Made by a program: the position numbers and the translations under genes
Assembly (NCBI GenBank): GCA_943327755.2
Contig: CALPYF020000025.1
Location: 1-64,000 of the forward strand
DNA: 64,000 nucleotides
Origin: Deinococcus hopiensis KR-140
GTDB taxonomy: Bacteria; Deinococcota; Deinococci; Deinococcales; Deinococcaceae
Direction: 5' to 3'
Notes under the pieces: generated by a model
Database searches by the model: none
Seen by the model: the letters and a program-made list of their open reading frames with translations, nothing else
What the model was told of the DNA's origin: nothing
Shown: positions 30,890 through 42,297 of the stretch, in pieces
Position numbering within the stretch: the first letter of the stretch is position 1
Layout of the letters: each line of letters starts with the position of its first letter

Positions 30890-33130
30890 ATGCGACCCCT
30901 GAAGACCGCCCTGCTGGCCCTGACCCTCTCGCTGGGATGCTCGCACGCCGCCACCCTGCCGGCCGTCACCCTGACCGGCTTCGCGCAGCTGCCCGCCGAC
31001 ACCCTCGCCGACGGACTGGCCAGCGGCGCCTGGAACGGCGGCCTGCGCGGCCAGACCCGCTTCCAGGGGCAACCGGTGCAGGGCTTCAGCGGCGTGCAGT
31101 TCACGGCAGGCGGCGAGTACCTGTTCCTGAGCGATAACGGCTTCGGCGCGAAGAACAACAGCGCCGATTACCTCCTGCGCCTGTACCGCCTGAGCGTCGC
31201 GCCCAACACCGCCGCGAAGGCCGGGACCGGGCAGGTCGGCGTGCGCGGCTTCATCAATCTGCGCGACCCGGACCGCCGCGTGCCGTGGCAGATCGTGAAC
31301 GAGGCCACCCCCGACCGCCTGCTGACCGGCGCGGACTTCGACCCGGAAGGCTTTGTGATCGCCCCCGACGGCACCCTGTGGGTCGGGGACGAGTTCGGCC
31401 CGTACCTGCTGCACTTCAGCGCCGACGGCCGCCTGCTGGACGCCCCCACCCCCACCCCGAACCTGCACGGGCGGCCCACCCTGCGCGGTCAGAACCCCAT
31501 CGTGGTCGCGCACCGCGGCAGCAGCGGCACCCGCCCCGAACACACCCTGGAAAGCTACCGGGTCGCCATCGAGGGCGGCGCGGACTTCATCGAACCCGAC
31601 CTCGTCGTCACGAAGGACGGCGTGCTCGTCGCCCGGCACGAACCCGTCATGGTCGTCCTCGACAAGGACGGCAAGGTCACGGAAGCCACCACCGACGTCG
31701 CCACCCGCCCCGAGTTCAAAGACCGCGTGCGGACCAAGACGCTCGACGGCACCAGCGTCACCGGGTACTGGGTGGAGGACTTCACCCTGGCGGAACTCAA
31801 GACCCTGCGCGCCGTGGAACGCCTCCCCGCGCTGCGCGGCCGCGCCTTCGACGGCCGCTTCGAGGTGCCCACCCTCGCCGAGATCATCGCGCTCGTCCGC
31901 GACACGGAAGCCCGCACCGGCCGCAAGGTCGGTCTCTACCCCGAAACGAAACACCCCACCTACATGAAAGCCTCCGGGTTCGACACGGGCCAGCTGCTGA
32001 TCGACACGCTGACCCGCGAGAAGTTCACCGACCCCGCCCGCGTGTTCATCCAGTCGTTCGAGACCGCCAACCTCCGCGACCTGAGGACCCGCATCATGCC
32101 CGCCGCGGGCGTCACCCTGCCGCTCGTGCAGCTCGTCAGCGGCCCCACCGAGGCCCCCTACGACTGGACTGCCAGCGGCGACACCCGCCGGTACGACGCC
32201 CTGACTACCCCCGAGGGCCTGCGTGACCTCGCCACGTACGCCAGCGGCGTCGGCCCCACCAAACGCTGGATCATCACCGACAGGGGCGACACCACCGACT
32301 TCGTCAGCCGCGCGCACGCCGCCGGACTGCTCGTGCACCCCTGGACGCTGCGCAGCGAACCCACCTACCTGCTGCCCACGTACGCCGGGAACCCCGAAGA
32401 GGAAATGCGTCAGCTGCTGCGCGCCGGCGTGGACGGCTTCTTCACCGACTTCCCCGCCACCGGCGCGCGCGTCGTGGCGCAGGTCAGCGCCCCCGAGGTC
32501 CGCAGCCCCCAGCACCCCGCCTTCACGCAGGGCACCAGCAGCGCCGACGCCACCCTGGGCGCCAGCGGCGGCTTCGAGGGCCTCGCCCTGAGCGCCGACG
32601 GCACCATCCTGTACGGCCTGCTGGAAAAGACCGTCACCGGCGACCTGCCCGGCCAGCTGCGCCTGAACGCCCTGAACCTCGCCACCCGCCAGTGGAGCCT
32701 CGCGGGCCGCTACGCGCTCGACGCGGGCAGCGACGCCATCGGCGACCTCGCCACCGTCAACGACACCCAGTACCTCGTGCTGGAACGAGACAACAAGGTC
32801 CACACCGACGCCCGCAACAAACGCGTGTACCTGATCGACCTCAAACGCCTGAACGCCGACGGCACCTTCCAGAAGACCCTGATCGCGGACCTGATGAACA
32901 TCGCCGATCCGCAGGGCCTCGCGCCCGACACGCGCGGCGGCACCCTGACCTTCCCGTACGTCACCATCGAGAACGTCATCGTCCTGAACCCCACCACCCT
33001 CCTGATCGCCAACGACAACAACTACCCCGCCACCGGCGGCCGCGGCCCCGGCGTGAAGGACGACACGCAGTTCCTGTGGCTGCGCCTGGACGAGCCCCTG
33101 AACCTCGCCCCGAAGCTCGGCGGACGCTGA
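30890..33130 (+). CDS. Secreted esterase-like phytase protein with inserted glycerophosphodiesterase domain
   Basis: A 746-aa exported protein (signal peptide ending GCSHAAT). Residues about 25-195 carry the start of an esterase-like phytase propeller (FSGVQFTAGGEYLFLSDNGFG, DPEGFVIAPDGTLWVGDEFGP). Residues about 203-525 are a complete periplasmic-type GDPD: VAHRGSSGTRPEHTLESY, GADFIEPDLVVTKDGVLVARHEP, LYPETKHPTY and DGFFTDFP. From about 560 the propeller resumes (GGFEGLALSADG, VLERDNK, ENVIVLNPTTLLIANDNNYP). The GDPD thus looks nested inside the propeller. It probably releases phosphate and glycerol-3-phosphate from external esters. Confidence 0.85.
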   Translation: MRPLKTALLALTLSLGCSHAATLPAVTLTGFAQLPADTLADGLASGAWNGGLRGQTRFQGQPVQGFSGVQFTAGGEYLFLSDNGFGAKNNSADYLLRLYRLSVAPNTAAKAGTGQVGVRGFINLRDPDRRVPWQIVNEATPDRLLTGADFDPEGFVIAPDGTLWVGDEFGPYLLHFSADGRLLDAPTPTPNLHGRPTLRGQNPIVVAHRGSSGTRPEHTLESYRVAIEGGADFIEPDLVVTKDGVLVARHEPVMVVLDKDGKVTEATTDVATRPEFKDRVRTKTLDGTSVTGYWVEDFTLAELKTLRAVERLPALRGRAFDGRFEVPTLAEIIALVRDTEARTGRKVGLYPETKHPTYMKASGFDTGQLLIDTLTREKFTDPARVFIQSFETANLRDLRTRIMPAAGVTLPLVQLVSGPTEAPYDWTASGDTRRYDALTTPEGLRDLATYASGVGPTKRWIITDRGDTTDFVSRAHAAGLLVHPWTLRSEPTYLLPTYAGNPEEEMRQLLRAGVDGFFTDFPATGARVVAQVSAPEVRSPQHPAFTQGTSSADATLGASGGFEGLALSADGTILYGLLEKTVTGDLPGQLRLNALNLATRQWSLAGRYALDAGSDAIGDLATVNDTQYLVLERDNKVHTDARNKRVYLIDLKRLNADGTFQKTLIADLMNIADPQGLAPDTRGGTLTFPYVTIENVIVLNPTTLLIANDNNYPATGGRGPGVKDDTQFLWLRLDEPLNLAPKLGGR

Positions 33131-33142
33131 ACCCACAGAAAA

Positions 33143-33175
33143 AGGAGGCCACCCAGACCGACGGGGTGGCCTCCT
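33143..33175. terminator. Bidirectional terminator between 30890 gene and proS
   Basis: AGGAGGCCACCC (33143-33154) pairs with GGGTGGCCTCCT (33164-33175), a 12-bp stem with a 9-nt loop; AAAAA precedes it and CCTTG follows. Confidence 0.75.
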
Positions 33176-33186
33176 CCTTGTGCTGG

Positions 33187-34671
<1,485 letters not shown>

Positions 34672-34779
34672 CGCCCCGCATGATACCGGGCGCAGGCAAA
34701 GCGCCGCGCCGGACCGGGCACACCCCCGATGCGCCACCCTGCGGATGCCGGGTCAGGCCGGGCGGGCGAGACTGAGCCC

Positions 34780-35280
34780 ATGAGTCCCGAGCCCGTGTTC
34801 TTCTACCGCACCGCGCACCCGTTCTCGAACTTCCACCCCAGCGTGTTCACGGAAGGCGGCGTCACATATCAGTGGGCGGAGCAGTACCTGATGGCCCGCA
34901 AGGCCGCGCTGTTCGGGGATGAGGTGACCCGGCAGGCGATTCTGGCGGCCGGCACGCCCGGCGAATGCAAGGCGCTAGGCCGCCGCGTGAGCCCGTACGA
35001 CGATGCCCGCTGGGCGGAGGAACGGTTCGGGGTGGCGTTGGACACGCTGCGTCTGAAGTTCGGTCAGAACGCGCGGCTGAGGGCGGCGCTGCTGGGCACT
35101 GGCGAGGCAGAGCTGGTGGAGGCCGCCCCGAACGACCGGATCTGGGGTGTGGGGTTCAGCGAGCAGGACGCGCCGGGCGCGCGGCAGGCGTGGGGGGCGA
35201 ACCTGCTGGGCCGCGCGCTGATGGCGGTGCGTGCGGAGCTGACGGCGGATGACGGTTCCCTCAAGGTCGGGTCAGGCTGA
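34780..35280 (+). CDS. NADAR domain protein, YbiA-like N-glycosidase
   Basis: A 166-aa protein with the NADAR pattern: PFSNFHPSVFTEGGVTYQWAEQYLMARKA near the N-terminus, RFGVALDTLRLKFGQNARLRAALLGTG in the middle, and NDRIWGVGF with WGANLLGRALM at the end. Family members remove damaged riboflavin intermediates or process ADP-ribose derivatives. ATG 34780 with GAGACT 6 nt before it, a weak -10. It is divergent from proS. Confidence 0.9.
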   Translation: MSPEPVFFYRTAHPFSNFHPSVFTEGGVTYQWAEQYLMARKAALFGDEVTRQAILAAGTPGECKALGRRVSPYDDARWAEERFGVALDTLRLKFGQNARLRAALLGTGEAELVEAAPNDRIWGVGFSEQDAPGARQAWGANLLGRALMAVRAELTADDGSLKVGSG

Positions 35281-35331
35281 CCTGAATGATCCTGTCATGG
35301 GGCGGCCATCTGGCAGGGCGACACTGCTCGC

Positions 35332-35595
35332 ATGACGAAGATGAATGCCGGCGAGATCAGTGAGCACATCGCGCAGTCCGTGAAGGCCCGCCTGGAGCAG
35401 GGCGGCGAGCATCTTCAGGTGAAGGACGTGAACGGTGAGCACGTGGGGACCGTGGATCACATGGACGGGGACCGCGTGAAGCTCACGAAGACCGACAGCG
35501 CGGACGGTCAGCACCACTACCTGAGTCTCGATCAGGTGGAAAGCGTGGATGATGTGGCGGTCTACCTGAACGTGGAGCGCAGCGCCATCGCGTAA
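35332..35595 (+). CDS. DUF2171 family protein
   Basis: An 87-aa PRC-barrel-like protein: VKDVNGEHVGTVDHMDGDRVKLTKTDSADGQHHYLSLDQVESVDD is the DUF2171 text. The first 30 residues are a helical extension. The family is common in Deinococcus and of unknown function. ATG 35332, 6 nt after GACACT. A strong terminator follows, so it is probably monocistronic. Confidence 0.85.
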   Translation: MTKMNAGEISEHIAQSVKARLEQGGEHLQVKDVNGEHVGTVDHMDGDRVKLTKTDSADGQHHYLSLDQVESVDDVAVYLNVERSAIA

Positions 35596-35615
35596 CCCCG
35601 ACTGTTGAACCCCTG

Positions 35616-35647
35616 GCGGCGTGACGAGCAGGTCACGCCGCTTTTTT
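35616..35647 (+). terminator. Intrinsic terminator of the DUF2171 gene
   Basis: GCGGCGTGAC (35616-35625) pairs with GTCACGCCGC (35632-35641), 6-nt loop, followed by six T (35642-35647). Textbook factor-independent terminator. Confidence 0.9.
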
Positions 35648-35800
35648 CGTGCCCGTCCGGAACGTTCAGGTGGCCTCAAGTGTTCCTGAGGGGGCGTGAA
35701 GGTGCGCCTCAGGGAGCGGCCCGGGCAGGCGCTTAGGGTGATGGGCGGAACGGTTCAACGTCATACGACCTCATTCACGCGACCCCTCCCGGAGGTTCCC

Positions 35801-36637
35801 ATGCCCACGATTCAGACCAAGCACGCCCACGCCCCGCAGACCGAGCTGTACTACGAGTCCTACGGCCAGGGCCGCCCGGTCGTGCTCATTCACGGCTGGC
35901 CGCTGTCGGGCCGCATGTGGGAAGGGCAGATCGACGCGCTGCGCCACGCCGGTTATCAGGTCGTGTCATACGATCGCCGCGGCTTCGGCCAGAGCGGCAA
36001 GACGGCCACCGGCTACAACTACGACGTGTTCGCCAGCGACCTGAAGGACCTGCTGGAAGCCCTGAACCTGACCGACGTGACGCTGGTGGGCTTCAGCATG
36101 GGCGGGGGCGAGGTCAGCCGCTACGCCGGGCTGTACGGCACGGACCGCGTGCGCAGCGCGATGCTCGTGGCGTCCGTCGCGCCGTACCTGCTCAAGACCG
36201 TCGACAACCCGGACGGCGGCATGAGCGTGGAGGACATTGAGGGCATGGTGAAGCAGGTGGCGCAGAACCGCCCGCAGTTCCTGGCCGGATTCACGAAGAA
36301 GTTCCTGAACTGGGACGAGAACGGCGCGAAGCTGGGCGACGAGTTCCTGGATTTCGCCGCCATGATGTACCTGCAGGCGTCCCCGGTGGCGACGCAGGAG
36401 TGCGTGCGGGCCTTCGGCGAGACGGACTTCCGCGCCGATCTGGCGAAGCTGAGCGTGCCGACGCTCGTCGTGCACGGCGACCAGGACCAGATCGTGCCGC
36501 TGGAGGCGAGTGGGCAGCGCGTGCCGCAGTACGCGCCGAACGCCGAACTGCACGTGATGAAGGGCGCGCCGCATGGCCTGAACGCCACGCACAACGACGA
36601 GTTCAATAAGATCCTGCTGGACTTCGTGGCCCGCTGA
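35801..36637 (+). CDS. Alpha/beta hydrolase, non-heme chloroperoxidase-like
   Basis: A 278-aa hydrolase. PVVLIHGWPLSGRMWEGQI is the oxyanion-hole region, VGFSMGGGEVSRY the nucleophile elbow (Ser in GFSMG), LVVHGDQDQIVP the acid, and KGAPHGLNATH the catalytic His. The GxSMGGGE elbow and YDRRGFGQS are typical of cofactor-free haloperoxidases/arylesterases. The substrate is unknown. The ATG at 35801 has a good GGAGG 6 nt upstream, with a TTAGGGT -10 about 70 bp before, so this is a leadered gene. Confidence 0.9.
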   Translation: MPTIQTKHAHAPQTELYYESYGQGRPVVLIHGWPLSGRMWEGQIDALRHAGYQVVSYDRRGFGQSGKTATGYNYDVFASDLKDLLEALNLTDVTLVGFSMGGGEVSRYAGLYGTDRVRSAMLVASVAPYLLKTVDNPDGGMSVEDIEGMVKQVAQNRPQFLAGFTKKFLNWDENGAKLGDEFLDFAAMMYLQASPVATQECVRAFGETDFRADLAKLSVPTLVVHGDQDQIVPLEASGQRVPQYAPNAELHVMKGAPHGLNATHNDEFNKILLDFVAR

Positions 36638-36653
36638 CGCAGGCCTGATCTGG

Positions 36654-36684
36654 GGGCGGTCTGGCCGGGTGCCGGGCCGCCCTT
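36654..36684 (+). terminator. Probable terminator after the hydrolase gene
   Basis: GGGCGG (36654-36659) with CCGCCC (36677-36682), plus an inner GGCC pair, followed by TTT. The stem is interrupted, so moderate strength. Confidence 0.5.
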
Positions 36685-36716
36685 TGCGTTGGTGGGGGAG
36701 GGGGGGACCCCCCGTC

Positions 36717-36746
36717 TTGGAAACAGTTCCAAAATCTGGGTATGCT
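36717..36746 (+). promoter_or_regulatory. Amylosucrase promoter with overlapping operator
   Basis: TTGGAA (36717-36722) and TTCCAA (36727-36732) are perfect inverted arms with a 4-bp centre. The left arm also serves as a -35, 18 bp before TATGCT (36741-36746). The core TGGAAACAGTTCCA matches the glgX site. A LacI/MalR-type repressor binding here would block RNA polymerase. Confidence 0.65.
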
Positions 36747-36755
36747 GGGGGGGCC

Positions 36756-38705
<1,950 letters not shown>

Positions 38706-38721
38706 CCGGCGCACGGGGCGG

Positions 38722-39909
38722 TCACTCTGGCGTGGCCGTCCCGTCGCCCGGCCGGGCGGGCAGCGTGAAGTGCACCTGCACGCCCTCGGGGCGCGACTCG
38801 ATCCAGATGCGGCCCCCGTGACGTTCCACCACGCGGCGGCACACCGCCAGGCCGATCCCGTTCCCACCCGCCGCCGCGCGCGAATGCAGCCGCTGGAACA
38901 TCCCGAACACCTGCTCGGCGTGCTTCTGCGCGATCCCGATCCCGTTGTCCGTCACCGTGAACTGCACCCAATCGCCCTGCTCCTGCGCGGACAGGTGAAC
39001 CCGCAGGGGCCGGTCCGCGCGGAACTTCAGCGCGTTCCCCAGCAGGTTCGTCAGCAGCTGCCGCACCTGCGGCGCGTTCGCGTGCACCTCCGGCAGGTCG
39101 TCCCGCGACACCCGCGCGCCCTCCGGCCAGGGCAGCGCCCGGCACGCCTCGTCCCACAGCGGCCCCAGGTTCAGCGGGCTCAGGGGCGGCTGGGTGGCCA
39201 CGTTCGACAGCGTCAGGATGTCGCGCACGAGCTGACGCGCCCGGAACGCCTGCTCGGTGATGCGCTGCAGGTACGTGTCGGCCCGCTCGTCCAGCACCTT
39301 CCCGGCGTAGCGGTGGCGCAGGATGTCCGCGTACGCCCCCAGCGTCCGCAGCGGCTCCTGCAGGTCGTGACTGGCCACGTACGCGAACTGCGCCAGCGCC
39401 TGGTTGCGGTCCTCCAGCTCGGCATTCTGCCGCTCCAGTTTCGCCTGACTGGCCGCCAGCGCCCGCGTGCGCTCCTGAATGCGGCTTTCCAGCTCCAGGG
39501 TCAGCTCCGCGGCCTCCAGTTCGGCCAGTTTGCGGCGCGTGATGTTCTCGTGCGCCACCAGCGCGAACTGCGCGCCGTCCTGCGTGAACGCCGTGACGCG
39601 CGCCACGAAGAACCGCTGTTCGGTCGGCGAGTGGCAGGGGTACTCCAGTTCGAACAGGGATTCACGCCCGGCCAGCACGTCCCGGATGCCCGCCGCGATC
39701 CGCTGCGCGTCCCCCTGATCGGCCCCCATAGCCGCCTCGCACACCGACAGGTAGTTCACGCCCAGCTCGTCCCCACCGCCGTTTTCCTGCGCGAAGGCCC
39801 GCCACGCGGCGTTCACGGCCAGGATCACGCCCCGGTCGTCCACGATGGCGATGTTCGCGGACAGGGCGTCGAACGCCGCGCCCGCAAAGCGCTGCGGCAC
39901 CGTCGTCAC
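38722..39909 (-). CDS. PAS-domain sensor histidine kinase
   Basis: A 395-aa soluble kinase. A PAS domain occupies about residues 8-130, ending VAHENITRRKLAELEAAE; a coiled coil about 130-175; HisKA contains FAYVASHDLQEPLRTL with the phospho-accepting His; and the ATPase domain has the N box LLTNLLGNALKFR, VTDNGIGIA and NGIGLAV. It is like the output half of bacteriophytochromes but has no chromophore domain. No transmembrane segment, so a cytosolic signal is sensed. GTG 39909 overlaps the stop of a 17-aa leaderless micro-ORF. Divergent from a single-domain response regulator. Confidence 0.9.
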   Translation of the reverse strand: MTTVPQRFAGAAFDALSANIAIVDDRGVILAVNAAWRAFAQENGGGDELGVNYLSVCEAAMGADQGDAQRIAAGIRDVLAGRESLFELEYPCHSPTEQRFFVARVTAFTQDGAQFALVAHENITRRKLAELEAAELTLELESRIQERTRALAASQAKLERQNAELEDRNQALAQFAYVASHDLQEPLRTLGAYADILRHRYAGKVLDERADTYLQRITEQAFRARQLVRDILTLSNVATQPPLSPLNLGPLWDEACRALPWPEGARVSRDDLPEVHANAPQVRQLLTNLLGNALKFRADRPLRVHLSAQEQGDWVQFTVTDNGIGIAQKHAEQVFGMFQRLHSRAAAGGNGIGLAVCRRVVERHGGRIWIESRPEGVQVHFTLPARPGDGTATPE

Positions 39910-39959
39910 ACCCGGCCCGGGGCCACGGGGCAGGCGCGGCGGCCGGCGCAGGCAGTCAT
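39906..39959 (-). CDS. Leaderless 17-aa micro-ORF ahead of the histidine kinase
   Basis: TAGGGT (39966-39971, complement) lies 6 nt before an ATG at 39959, the standard leaderless spacing here. That ATG opens MTACAGRRACPVAPGRV and stops at a TGA that overlaps the kinase GTG as GTGA. Two Cys and four Arg in 17 residues are notable. A ribosome loading on the bare 5' end would read this first and reinitiate on the kinase. A one-base indel joining the frames is the alternative. Confidence 0.5.
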   Translation of the reverse strand: MTACAGRRACPVAPGRV

Positions 39960-40025
39960 GATCTCACCCTAGCACCTTCCCGACAGGCGCGTCCCCCACC
40001 CCGCCCCATGCGCTAAGGTGAGGCG

Positions 40026-40460
40026 ATGTCCAGACCCTTCACCGTCCTGCTGGTCGAGGACGAACTCGCCGACGCCGAACTGTTCCAGGATCTGCTGTCC
40101 GAAGTGGCCGCCGATATTCACGTGGAACACGTCGAGAACGGCCAGGCTGCGCTGGAACTCCTGCAGCGTCCCCAGACCCCGCGCCCGGACCTGATCGTGC
40201 TCGACCTGAACATGCCGGTCATGAACGGCCACGACTTCCTCGTGCAGGCCAAGACCGTGCCGGAACTGCGCGCCATTCCGGTGATGGTCCTGTCCACCAG
40301 TGACCACCCCGACGACATTCACCGCGCGTACGACGGGTACGCCAGCGGGTACGTCGTCAAGCCGGGCAGCTACCAGGAGTACACCCAGGTGCTCGACACC
40401 GTGCAGGCCTACTGGCGCGGCCTCGTGCGGCTGCCGCGCCTGGAGGACCTGGCCCGCTGA
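40026..40460 (+). CDS. Single-domain response regulator, Rcp1-like
   Basis: A 144-aa receiver domain with no output domain. LLVEDELADAELFQDLL holds the acidic pair, DLIVLDLNMPVMNGHDFL the phospho-accepting Asp, VMVLSTSDHPDDI the Ser/Thr, and ASGYVVKPGSY the Lys. The HPDDI and YVVKPGSYQEY text is typical of Rcp1/phytochrome-partner regulators, which fits the neighbouring kinase of matching type. ATG 40026, 6 nt after TAAGGT (40014-40019). The two genes start 67 bp apart in opposite directions. Confidence 0.92.
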   Translation: MSRPFTVLLVEDELADAELFQDLLSEVAADIHVEHVENGQAALELLQRPQTPRPDLIVLDLNMPVMNGHDFLVQAKTVPELRAIPVMVLSTSDHPDDIHRAYDGYASGYVVKPGSYQEYTQVLDTVQAYWRGLVRLPRLEDLAR

Positions 40461-40477
40461 CCGGAAAGGGCATAAAG

Positions 40478-40513
40478 GCAGGAGGGGCACCTGACTGTGG
40501 GTACCCCTCCTGC
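40478..40513. terminator. Bidirectional terminator between response regulator and pit
   Basis: GCAGGAGGGG (40478-40487) pairs with CCCCTCCTGC (40504-40513), a 10-bp stem with a 16-nt loop, then TTGTTGCC; AAAG lies before it. Confidence 0.75.
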
Positions 40514-40538
40514 TTGTTGCCTTCTGTGCGTCGCCGGC

Positions 40539-41534
40539 TCAGATGAAGGCCAGGATCGCCTTGTGCACCAGCCAGCCCAGCGCGATGCACACCGGGATGG
40601 TGTAGATCCACGCCTGCACGATCCGCCCGGCAACCTGCCACTTGACCTTCCTGAAGCCCTTGGTGGTGCCGACGCCCATGATCGCGGTGCTGATGGTGTG
40701 CGTGGTGCTGACCGGGATGCCCAGCCGGCTCGCGCCGTCGATGATCAGCGCCGCGCCGGTCTCGGCGATGAAGCCGTCCACGGGTTTGAGGTCCACGACC
40801 TTAAAGCCCATGGTCTTGATGATGCGCCAGCCGCCCACGGCGGTGCCCGCCCCCATGGCGCTCGCGGCGGCCAGGATGACCCACAGCGGCACGTTCTCCA
40901 TCTGCGTGCCGGTGTACGCGGCCAGCGCGAAGGTGATGATCCCCATGGTCTTCTGCGCGTCGTTCCCGCCGTGACTGAAGGCCATGAACGCGGCGCTGAA
41001 GATCTGCAGCGTGCGGAACGTGCGGGTCACCACGCGCGGTTTCATCCAGCGCAGCACCAGCCAGGAGATCAGGAAGAACAGGATGATCGGGACGATGAAC
41101 CCCAGCGCCGGGGAGTACACCAGCCCCATCAGGGTCTTCTTGACCCCTTTGGGGATGATGATGCCCCAGCCGCCCGCCGCGACGCCCGCGCCCACCATGC
41201 TGAACACCAGCGCGTGGCTGGAGCTGCTGGGCAGGCCCTTCCACCACGTGAAGAGGTTCCAGACGATCGCGCTGACCAGCGTGGCCCCCACGAGGTGCAG
41301 CGTGGCGTAGTCCTGCGGGATGATGTCCTTGCTGATCGTCTTGGCGACCGCCGTACCCGCCAGCGCGCCCACCACGTTCAGCACGGCCGCCATGGCGATG
41401 GCCTGCGCGGGCGTAAGGACCTTGGTGGCGACCGACGTGGCGATGGCGTTGGCGGTGTCGTGGAAGCCGTTGATGAAGTCGAAGATCAGCGCCAGCGCCA
41501 CGATGACGATCAGGCTGAGAAGTGCAGTGTCCAC
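40539..41534 (-). CDS. pit: Low-affinity inorganic phosphate transporter, Pit family
   Basis: A 331-aa polytopic permease (about 10 helices) with the two inverted Pit repeats: GFHDTANAIATSVATKVLTPAQAI near the N-terminus and GIPVSTTHTISTAIMGVGTTKGFRKVKW near the C-terminus. It moves metal-phosphate with protons. GTG start at 41534 with GAGGA just upstream, 8 bp after the DUF47 stop, so the two genes are one operon. Confidence 0.95.
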   Translation of the reverse strand: MDTALLSLIVIVALALIFDFINGFHDTANAIATSVATKVLTPAQAIAMAAVLNVVGALAGTAVAKTISKDIIPQDYATLHLVGATLVSAIVWNLFTWWKGLPSSSSHALVFSMVGAGVAAGGWGIIIPKGVKKTLMGLVYSPALGFIVPIILFFLISWLVLRWMKPRVVTRTFRTLQIFSAAFMAFSHGGNDAQKTMGIITFALAAYTGTQMENVPLWVILAAASAMGAGTAVGGWRIIKTMGFKVVDLKPVDGFIAETGAALIIDGASRLGIPVSTTHTISTAIMGVGTTKGFRKVKWQVAGRIVQAWIYTIPVCIALGWLVHKAILAFI

Positions 41535-41542
41535 AGCAGTCC

Positions 41543-42181
41543 TCAGGCGTTCTTCAGCAGGATGCTTTCGACGGTCTTCGCGACCCGCTGCGCCTGATCG
41601 CTCGCGTTCTCGATGAGATTCACGATCTCCCCGCCCCGCATGGCGCGGATCATGCCCTGCACGTCGTTCACGCCGTGGTACAGGGTGCGCTGCACCTCGT
41701 CGCTGATCGTGTCGCCCTGATCCTCCAGCGCGCGGATCTCATTGGCGATGCGGGCCAGTTCACCGACCTTGTTGTTCTGTTCGATCATGGGCATGCCCTG
41801 CGCCAGCAGCGCGCACTGCTGCTCGACCACGCGCGCCAGGCGCGCCATGGCGGGCAGCGGGGCCTCCACGCCGTACAGGCTGAGCTTGCGCGCGGCGTCC
41901 TCCATGTCGTCGACCAGATCGTCCAGTTCGTCGTTCAGGGCGATGATGTCCTCACGGTCGAAGGGCACGATGAACGACTCGGCCAGCAGGCTGGTGACCT
42001 CGCCGCTCAGGCGGTCGCCCTCGTGCTCCAGGTCACGCACGCGCTGGACCTTGGCGTTGACGTCGGTGTAGTTCTCCAGCAGATCCACCAGGGCCTGCGC
42101 GGTTGCGTGCGCGTTGCGGGCGGCGGCCGTGAACTTCTCACTGAACTTGGGGTTGCTGGGCATGAATTTAGACAGAACCAT
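41543..42181 (-). CDS. DUF47 / PhoU-like Pit accessory protein
   Basis: A 212-aa helical-bundle protein of the DUF47 (TIGR00153) family. It has VRDLEHEGDRLSGEVTSLLAESFIVPFDREDIIALNDELDDLVDDMEDAARK, with the E/D-rich metal-binding PhoU-like repeats (ExxxD twice). It is encoded directly upstream of pit, the usual pairing, and probably controls Pit activity. The start is the ATG at 42181, 7 nt after GGAGG; in-frame upstream ATGs lack a site. The leader holds a 9-bp hairpin (42244-42274) and a possible -10 TACACT (42286-42291, complement). Confidence 0.92.
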   Translation of the reverse strand: MVLSKFMPSNPKFSEKFTAAARNAHATAQALVDLLENYTDVNAKVQRVRDLEHEGDRLSGEVTSLLAESFIVPFDREDIIALNDELDDLVDDMEDAARKLSLYGVEAPLPAMARLARVVEQQCALLAQGMPMIEQNNKVGELARIANEIRALEDQGDTISDEVQRTLYHGVNDVQGMIRAMRGGEIVNLIENASDQAQRVAKTVESILLKNA

Positions 42182-42243
42182 GACAATCCTCCCGATTCTC
42201 CACCCGAATGTCATGGGAATGTCAGCCCGGGCGGTCAAGGTGA

Positions 42244-42274
42244 GGCGGGAGGGCCAGTCTGGTCGCCTCCCGCC
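42244..42274 (-). terminator. Hairpin after the amylase gene, also in the DUF47-pit leader
   Basis: GGCGGGAGG (42244-42252) pairs with CCTCCCGCC (42266-42274) around 13 nt. It is 24 bp past the amylase stop and could end that transcript. A TACACT -10 (42286-42291, complement) lies between the stop and the hairpin, so transcripts of the DUF47-pit operon would carry it in their 5' leader. Confidence 0.6.
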
Positions 42275-42297
42275 GTTGAAGCCTCAGTGTACCGGGT

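Noticed and set aside
35759..35775. Possible fragment of the 160-bp noncoding element (GTCATACGA shared with its left end)
   Set aside because: Only nine bases match the element end and the inner stems are missing; a match this short can be chance.
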